Part shown: positions 1 through 5,502 of the stretch, one piece after another
Layout of the letters: each line of letters opens with the position of its first letter
Position numbering within the stretch: position 1 is the first letter of the stretch
Origin: Xanthobacteraceae bacterium
GTDB taxonomy: Bacteria; Pseudomonadota; Alphaproteobacteria; Rhizobiales; Xanthobacteraceae
Direction: 5' to 3'
Assembly: GCA_030043285.1 (NCBI GenBank)
Contig: JASHXZ010000691.1
Coordinates: 1-5,502, forward strand
Length of the DNA stretch: 5,502 nucleotides
Position numbers and translations under genes: made by a program
Notes under the pieces: model-generated
Seen by the model: only the letters and a program-made list of their open reading frames with translations
Database searches by the model: none
Told to the model about the DNA's origin: nothing

Positions 1-552
1 CTCATCGAAGCCGCCAGAGCCGACGATTATCCGGCCGCAATCGTTCTCGTCGTCTCCAATGTGCCGGACGCGGCGGGACTGCAACGGGCGCGGGCCGAAG
101 GAATCGCCACGGCGGTGGTCGATCACCGCCCGTTCGGCGAGAACCGCGAAGCTTTCGAGCGCGCGCTCGATACTGAACTGCATCGGCACCGCATCGATCT
201 GATCTGCCTCGCCGGCTTCATGCGGCTGTTCACCAAAAACTTCGTCGAACGCTGGAGCGGCCGCATGCTCAACATTCATCCGGCGCTGCTGCCGCAGTTC
301 AAGGGCCTGCACACGCACCGCCGCGCACTCGCGGCGAGCGTGAAAGAGCACGGCGCGACGGTGCACTTCGTCGTGCCGGAAATGGATGCAGGCCCGATCG
401 TGGCGCAACAGGCGGTCCCGGTGCTCGCAGGTGACACCGAAGAAAGCCTGGCAGCGCGCGTGCTCGCGGCAGAGCACCGGCTCTACCCGCTGGCGCTGCG
501 CCTTGTCGCCGAAGGCCGGGTCGGCGCCGCCGAACCCGCAGGCTCGCGCTGA
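1..552 (+). CDS. purN: Phosphoribosylglycinamide formyltransferase, 5'-truncated by window edge
   Basis: This is the GAR transformylase of de novo purine synthesis. It moves a formyl group from 10-formyltetrahydrofolate to glycinamide ribonucleotide in the cytosol. The reading frame is open from base 1, so the gene begins outside the window. By comparison with the E. coli enzyme about 16 or more residues are missing, including the glycine-rich phosphate loop. The 183 visible codons hold the SN-x-x-DA-x-GL segment (from visible residue 19), the catalytic NIHPALLP motif (N91 and H93 of the visible part, bases 271-279), the GLHTHR segment, and the MDAGPI motif with the catalytic Asp at visible residue 129 (bases 385-387). 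The catalytic triad Asn/His/Asp is therefore intact. The stop is TGA at 550-552. In this group purN usually follows purM, which would lie to the left; that is inference. It converges on cspA. Family assignment is very secure. Confidence 0.96.
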   Translation, partial: LIEAARADDYPAAIVLVVSNVPDAAGLQRARAEGIATAVVDHRPFGENREAFERALDTELHRHRIDLICLAGFMRLFTKNFVERWSGRMLNIHPALLPQFKGLHTHRRALAASVKEHGATVHFVVPEMDAGPIVAQQAVPVLAGDTEESLAARVLAAEHRLYPLALRLVAEGRVGAAEPAGSR

Positions 553-601
553 GCTAAAGGCACCCATACGCGGCACGACGAATTAGAAATTGCCGTCCTG
601 C

Positions 602-633
602 AAAACAAAACCCCCAGATCGCGTCCGGGGGTT
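602..633 (-). terminator. Rho-independent terminator of cspA
   Basis: A 7-bp stem AACCCCC (609-615) pairs with GGGGGTT (627-633) around an 11-base loop. Read on the minus strand, the stem is followed by the T-rich run TTTTGTTTTG (bases 610 down to 601). The hairpin begins 35 bases after the cspA stop. The plus strand has no T-run after the hairpin, so it is built for cspA; it may also slow transcription arriving from purN. Confidence 0.8.
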
Positions 634-667
634 ACGAGAGAACCAGGGAGCCGATCCCGGCCTTGCT

Positions 668-871
668 TCACGCCACTTTCAGATTTTCCGCAGAAGTACG
701 ACCGCGGTTGGTGACCAGTTCGTACTCGACCGTCTGGCCTTCGTTGAGCGAACGCAGGCCGGCGCGCTCGACCGCCGAGATATGGACGAATACGTCCTTG
801 TCGCCGGTTGCCGGCTTGATGAAGCCGTAGCCTTTTGTAGGATTAAACCACTTGACGGTGCCCTTTTGCAT
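668..871 (-). CDS. cspA: Cold-shock-domain protein, CspA family
   Basis: A 67-residue single cold-shock-domain protein, a small beta-barrel that binds single-stranded RNA and DNA and acts as an RNA chaperone in the cytoplasm. The length is normal for the family. Both nucleic-acid-binding motifs are present: RNP1 as KGYGFI (residues 13-18) and RNP2 as VFVHIS (27-32). The family's N-terminal KGTVKWFNPTKG and the alphaproteobacterial ERAGLRSLNEGQ segment are also there. The ATG at 869-871 is preceded by AGGAG (879-883 on the plus strand) with 7 bases between, which fixes the start. A clean terminator follows at 602-633. About 300 bases without a gene lie upstream, so this is probably its own transcript with a long leader, as in some cold-inducible csp genes. 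Whether it is cold-induced or constitutive cannot be told from the protein; the paralog symbol is tentative. Confidence 0.95.
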   Translation of the reverse strand: MQKGTVKWFNPTKGYGFIKPATGDKDVFVHISAVERAGLRSLNEGQTVEYELVTNRGRTSAENLKVA

Positions 872-1175
872 CGTCTGTCTCCTAAGTCAGTCCACATGCC
901 GATGGAGACGCAAGAGCGCTTCGGCTCGAATGCCGCTGCACACTGCGCCACAACGCAGATTTTGGGGAAGAGTCCGAAGCGATCATGTCAGCAAGACAGC
1001 ACCGGCCGGATGGCCAAAATCTCATTGTCCACCTAATGAAGCCGATGAATACGGCGCAAGCATGGCTGTATGGTGCCCTGCTATCGACAACGGAACGTCA
1101 GCATACTCAGTAGAATGTGCAGCCTGCCGTCGCTAACAATCCGTCAACAAAGGCAAATCGATCCGGCTGCGATTT
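872..1175. other. Intergenic region between ndk and cspA, likely cspA leader and promoter
   Basis: This stretch has no open frame with a credible ribosome-binding site or recognisable protein. Because ndk and cspA both point left, it must hold the cspA ribosome-binding site (879-883). It probably also holds the cspA promoter and 5' leader, unless cspA is read through from ndk. A TTGACG hexamer lies on the minus strand at 1142-1147, but no convincing -10 box sits 16-18 bases from it, so no promoter is called. A weak 5-bp stem (943-947 with 954-958) is present. Confidence 0.5.
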
Positions 1176-1182
1176 TCAGCCG
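1164..1182 (-). terminator. Small hairpin overlapping the ndk stop codon, weak terminator candidate
   Basis: A perfect 6-bp stem CGGCTG (1164-1169) and CAGCCG (1177-1182) encloses a 7-base loop. The right arm includes two bases of the ndk TGA stop (1176-1178). On the minus strand it is followed by GATCGATTTGCCTTTG, which is only moderately T-rich, so termination would be partial at best. It could instead protect the 3' end of the mRNA. Confidence 0.3.
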
Positions 1183-1598
1183 ACAATTTCGTTGTGAGAA
1201 AAAAATTGTGCGATCTCCTTGACCGCCGTGTCCGCGGCGTCGGAGCCGTGCACCGAGTTTTCGCCAATGGATTTGGCGTGGACTTTGCGGATTGTGCCCG
1301 GCGCCGCTTTGGCGGGATCGGTGGCGCCCATCAGATCGCGATAGGCGGCTATCGCGTTATCGCCCTCCAGCACCTGCACGACGACCGGACCCGACGTCAT
1401 GGTTTCCACCAGTTCGCCGAAAAACGGCCGCTGCCGGTGCACCGCGTAAAAGGTCTCGGCCTGTTCGCGCGTCATGCGCACGCGCTTTTGCGCCACGATA
1501 CGCAAGCCGACTTTCTCGATCATGGCGTTGATGGCGCCAGTGATATGACGCCCGGTGGCGTCCGGCTTGATAATTGAAAACGTGCGCTCGATCGCCAT
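1176..1598 (-). CDS. ndk: Nucleoside-diphosphate kinase
   Basis: A cytosolic ping-pong kinase that passes the gamma phosphate of ATP to other nucleoside diphosphates through a phosphohistidine, balancing NTP and dNTP pools. The protein is 140 residues, the standard bacterial length. The active-site residues are all visible: K11 (IIKPD), Y51, R87, R104, N114 and the phosphorylated H117 within NSVHGSD. The frame continues upstream to 1673, but the start chosen is the ATG at 1596-1598. The family begins there ([13 protein letters not shown]), and AGGA (1606-1609) lies 7 bases upstream. A sigma-70-like promoter sits about 47 bases before the start. The asparagine before the VHGSD motif is followed by Ser where many members have Val or Ala, which is unlikely to matter. 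Confidence 0.97.
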   Translation of the reverse strand: MAIERTFSIIKPDATGRHITGAINAMIEKVGLRIVAQKRVRMTREQAETFYAVHRQRPFFGELVETMTSGPVVVQVLEGDNAIAAYRDLMGATDPAKAAPGTIRKVHAKSIGENSVHGSDAADTAVKEIAQFFSHNEIVG

Positions 1599-1644
1599 CA
1601 GATCGTCCTTTTTGGGATTTTGCGAAGGGCCGCGGAATGCGCGG

Positions 1645-1673
1645 CTTATAGCGGTCACGCGCGCGACGGACAA
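1645..1673 (-). promoter_or_regulatory. Predicted sigma-70-type promoter of ndk
   Basis: On the minus strand a -35 TTGTCC (1668-1673) and a -10 TATAAG (1645-1650) are separated by exactly 17 bases. These match the consensus at 4 of 6 and 5 of 6 positions. Transcription would begin near 1638 and give a leader of about 40 bases before the ndk ATG. The frame upstream of the ndk ATG runs through this promoter, which supports the shorter ndk start. Confidence 0.6.
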
Positions 1674-1839
1674 GCCGACAACGAATTTCGGTCGCGATCA
1701 TGAACGCGCCGTGAACGCCGCCGCCACGGCATGGCTTTCGCCTCGACAAATCTCGTGAAAATCGCCTCGTCAACGGCGGTGCGGCGGTGCTGGTTTTAGC
1801 AATGAACCTGACGGGTGATCGGGCCGACAAAACACCGAT

Positions 1840-1859
1840 TGTCTCTGACACATGAGACA
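1840..1859. repeat. Inverted repeat just upstream of the small secreted-protein gene
   Basis: The arms TGTCTC (1840-1845) and GAGACA (1854-1859) are perfect inverted copies with an 8-base spacer. The repeat ends 3 bases before the ribosome-binding purine stretch of the 1881 gene. It could be an operator or a leader hairpin controlling access to that site. No regulator is encoded next to it, so its role is a guess. Confidence 0.35.
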
Positions 1860-1880
1860 TATGAGGAAAGGAATATCCCG

Positions 1881-2105
1881 ATGTTGCGCAAATTGATGCT
1901 TTCGCTCGCCGCCGCCGCCACGCTCGGCGCGGCTGCGCTCGCGCCCGGTGCGGCCTCTGCCGCGCCCTGGGGTTGGCACCACCACTGGCACGGCTGGTAT
2001 GGCTACGGACATTTTGCCGGGCCGGTCTATTCCAGTTGCGTGGTGCGGCGCTGGGTGCCGACGCCATGGGGTCCGCGGCTGCGCTGGGTCAATGCCTGCT
2101 ACTGA
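1881..2105 (+). CDS. Small secreted His/Trp-rich protein of unknown function
   Basis: A 74-residue protein whose first 27-28 residues form a Sec signal peptide: MLRK charge, a long Ala/Leu core, then ASA-AP as the likely signal-peptidase I site. The mature part of about 46 residues opens with PWGWHHHWHGWYGYGHF, dense in His, Trp, Gly and Tyr. It ends with a Cys, Arg and Trp-rich segment (CVVRRWVPTPWGPRLRWVNACY, in two halves around residue 63). C53 and C73 could form a disulfide in the periplasm. The ATG at 1881 is chosen over one at 1815 because the signal peptide begins there and AGGAAAGGAA (1863-1872) lies about 9 bases upstream. Short proteins of this look, with a C-terminal TPWGPRLRWV-like segment, are common and uncharacterised in Bradyrhizobium relatives (recalled, not searched). 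Metal binding through the His cluster is possible but unproven. The gene is followed by its own strong terminator. Confidence 0.8.
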   Translation: MLRKLMLSLAAAATLGAAALAPGAASAAPWGWHHHWHGWYGYGHFAGPVYSSCVVRRWVPTPWGPRLRWVNACY

Positions 2106-2128
2106 GCACGATCGAACGGCTCATAACG

Positions 2129-2157
2129 AGAACCCCGGCGCAGGCCGGGGTTCTTTT
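2129..2157 (+). terminator. Strong rho-independent terminator of the small secreted-protein gene
   Basis: An 11-bp perfect stem AGAACCCCGGC (2129-2139) and GCCGGGGTTCT (2144-2154) closes on a GCAG tetraloop. TTT (2155-2157) follows, so the run from the stem's last T is TTTT before a G. It starts 24 bases after the TGA stop and should cleanly separate this gene from katG. Confidence 0.92.
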
Positions 2158-4568
<2,411 letters not shown>

Positions 4569-4606
4569 CTCTACAAAGGCCGGCAGCAGCCAACGCTCTT
4601 TACGAG

Positions 4607-4648
4607 AAAATCTGGGCGGCGTTTCAAACAGAGCTTGAAACGCCGCCC
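4607..4648 (-). terminator. Strong hairpin terminator between convergent katG and lipoprotein gene
   Basis: A perfect 14-bp stem GGGCGGCGTTTCAA (4614-4627) and TTGAAACGCCGCCC (4635-4648) closes on the 7-base loop ACAGAGC. On the minus strand it is followed by AGATTTTCTC, giving a short T-run, so it fits the lipoprotein gene ending at 4680. On the plus strand GATACGG follows, with no T-run. katG, which stops 45 bases earlier, could still use the hairpin for 3' end protection or partial termination. Confidence 0.8.
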
Positions 4649-4679
4649 GATACGGCCGCAGCAATAAAATTACTGCGCG

Positions 4680-5258
4680 CTATTGGGTCGAGATCTGCTG
4701 CGGGTGCGACGGCGGCGGCTTCTTCTTGAGCTTCGCCTTCTTGGGCTTGGGCGCGGGCTTCTGCTCCGCGACTTCGACGCGATCCATATCCATCAGCCGG
4801 CCGCCTTCGAAGCGATAAATGCCCGGCCGCGGCCCGCTATTGTAGGTCAGAACCAGGCTGCGCACGCCGTTGGGGTTGGCACCGAGCTGCACGTTCGACG
4901 GCGCGCCGGCGCGATACACCACGTCGCACTCGGTCATGCCAAGCTCGACGCCGCCGCCCAACAGCGGCTCGGCCGCCGGCCCTTCGGCCGTCGCCGGTGC
5001 GGCTATCGGGGTCGCTGCCGGCATGGCCGGGCAGGCCCCGCTTGCGTCAACCATTTGGTTGGCGCTGACCGGACCTCGCTTGTTGTTCGTGTCCTGCAGT
5101 TCGGAGAACGTATAGCCGCCATTGCGGCCACTGAAATCGAAAGGCCGTTGGAACCAACGCTCGCTGGTGTCGAACACGTCGGCATTGGCGCAGCCGTAAA
5201 GGCCGAGCGCCAAGGTCAGCACCGCGAGAGCGCGCGAGCGATGTGAGCGAACCTGCAC
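4680..5258 (-). CDS. Putative lipoprotein, unknown function, with a BamE/SmpA-like segment
   Basis: A 192-residue protein starting with a lipoprotein signal: MQVRSHRSR charge, hydrophobic ALAVLTLALG, then the lipobox LYGC with the lipidated Cys at 23. The mature protein should sit in the inner or outer membrane facing the periplasm. It has an ERWFQRPFDFSGRNGGYTFSEL region, an Ala/Pro-rich linker, and a segment of the form GMTECDVVYRAGAPS...LTYNSG..GIYRFEGGRL. That segment resembles the GMT-x-x-x-V-x-x-x-x-G-x-P pattern of BamE/SmpA-like domains. The C-terminus is a Lys/Pro-rich tail. Two further Cys (76 and 111) might pair. The GTG at 5256-5258 is chosen because AGGGGA (5266-5271) lies 7 bases upstream and the signal peptide is then of normal length; another GTG at 5301-5303 lacks such a site. 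The fold link is inference, and no specific function is claimed. Confidence 0.82.
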   Translation of the reverse strand: MQVRSHRSRALAVLTLALGLYGCANADVFDTSERWFQRPFDFSGRNGGYTFSELQDTNNKRGPVSANQMVDASGACPAMPAATPIAAPATAEGPAAEPLLGGGVELGMTECDVVYRAGAPSNVQLGANPNGVRSLVLTYNSGPRPGIYRFEGGRLMDMDRVEVAEQKPAPKPKKAKLKKKPPPSHPQQISTQ

Positions 5259-5265
5259 CGGGACG

Positions 5266-5271
5266 TCCCCT
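5266..5271 (-). promoter_or_regulatory. Ribosome-binding site selecting the GTG start of the lipoprotein gene
   Basis: AGGGGA on the minus strand lies 7 bases before the GTG at 5256-5258. The longer alternative GTG at 5301-5303 has only GCGCGCATCTTC in front of it. The shorter start also leaves a compact Arg-rich n-region ahead of the lipobox. Confidence 0.7.
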
Positions 5272-5343
5272 GTTGCCCCTTTTGAAATCGACCGGCTCAG
5301 CACGAAGATGCGCGCCAGTTTGTGGTGCGATCATGGCGCGAGC

Positions 5344-5372
5344 CGCCGCACCGTTGCCGAAGCGGTGCGGCG
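5344..5372. repeat. 10-bp GC-rich hairpin upstream of the lipoprotein gene
   Basis: CGCCGCACCG (5344-5353) and CGGTGCGGCG (5363-5372) are perfect inverted copies with a 9-base loop. Neither side carries a T-run, so it is not a standard terminator. It would fold in the 5' leader of the lipoprotein mRNA if transcription starts in the repeats further right, or it may be a protein site. Confidence 0.45.
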
Positions 5373-5418
5373 AAGCGCGAACCTACAAGCGCGGAGTGAA
5401 CCGGGCAAACGTAAAAAA

Positions 5419-5494
5419 ACAATGATCCCTCAGCGGCTTGACCGGCACTGAATTATACAATGATCCTTCAGTCGCTTGACCGCAACCGAATTAT
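5419..5494. repeat. Two imperfect 38-bp tandem repeats, each ending in AATTAT
   Basis: Unit 1 is 5419-5456 and unit 2 is 5457-5494. They match at 32 of 38 positions with no gaps. Both contain ACAATGATCC, then GCTTGACCG, then GAATTAT. Read on the minus strand each gives TATAAT (5452-5457 and 5490-5495), a perfect -10 hexamer. No good -35 box stands 16-18 bases before the inner one, and the outer one's would lie beyond the window. The units may be duplicated promoter or operator elements for the leftward lipoprotein gene, or for a gene to the right. There is no third copy after unit 2 inside the window. Confidence 0.7.
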
Positions 5495-5502
5495 AGCGGG
5501 CA

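Noticed and set aside
1775..1790. Perfect 8-bp tandem duplication GGCGGTGC x2
   Set aside because: Too short and too common in GC-rich DNA to call a feature.
1357..2067. A 236-codon minus-strand open frame across the ndk upstream region
   Set aside because: It overlaps ndk in another frame, the ndk promoter and the small secreted-protein gene, and its translation is Arg/Ala-rich with no motif.
4683..5246. A 187-codon plus-strand open frame opposite the lipoprotein gene
   Set aside because: The minus strand encodes a signal peptide, lipobox and structured protein with a good ribosome-binding site; the plus frame is its shadow.
5333..5425. A 30-codon plus-strand frame MARAAAPLPKRC... near the right end
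   Set aside because: No ribosome-binding site, and it spans a perfect hairpin; composition is typical of chance GC-rich translation.
5419..5494. The two 38-bp repeats as the start of a CRISPR array
   Set aside because: The copies are directly adjacent with no spacers, and they differ at 6 positions.

Overview
The window reads as chromosomal DNA of a GC-rich alphaproteobacterium. The KatG, CspA, NDK and PurN sequences and the small His/Trp-rich secreted protein look like those of the Bradyrhizobium/Rhodopseudomonas/Nitrobacter group (order Hyphomicrobiales). This placement comes from recalled family resemblance and was not searched.

Layout: the 3' part of purN (+, 1-552) runs convergently into cspA (-, 668-871), with a rho-independent terminator between them that is oriented for cspA. 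A 304-base gene-free stretch (872-1175) forms the upstream region of cspA. Next is ndk (-, 1176-1598), which has a good sigma-70-like promoter at 1645-1673. A divergent intergenic region leads to a 74-residue secreted His/Trp-rich protein (+, 1881-2105), which ends in a textbook terminator (2129-2157). katG (+, about 2376-4568) encodes a full-length bifunctional catalase-peroxidase. It converges on a lipoprotein gene of unknown function (-, 4680-5258), with a 14-bp hairpin between them. The right end (5259-5502) has no convincing gene but holds a 10-bp hairpin and two imperfect 38-bp tandem repeats.

The genes are mostly independent units, not one operon: purine synthesis (purN), nucleotide balancing (ndk), RNA chaperoning (cspA), peroxide defence (katG) and two envelope or secreted proteins of unknown role. 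Each has its own ribosome-binding site, and several have their own terminator.

The most unusual point is the start of katG. The conserved N-terminus is fully encoded in frame behind a well-spaced Shine-Dalgarno sequence, but the codon where ATG is expected is ATA. No ATG, GTG or TTG lies in frame before a TTG 28 codons further in. This is a rare AUA start, a start-codon mutation or a sequencing error. No previously undescribed multi-gene system was recognised.
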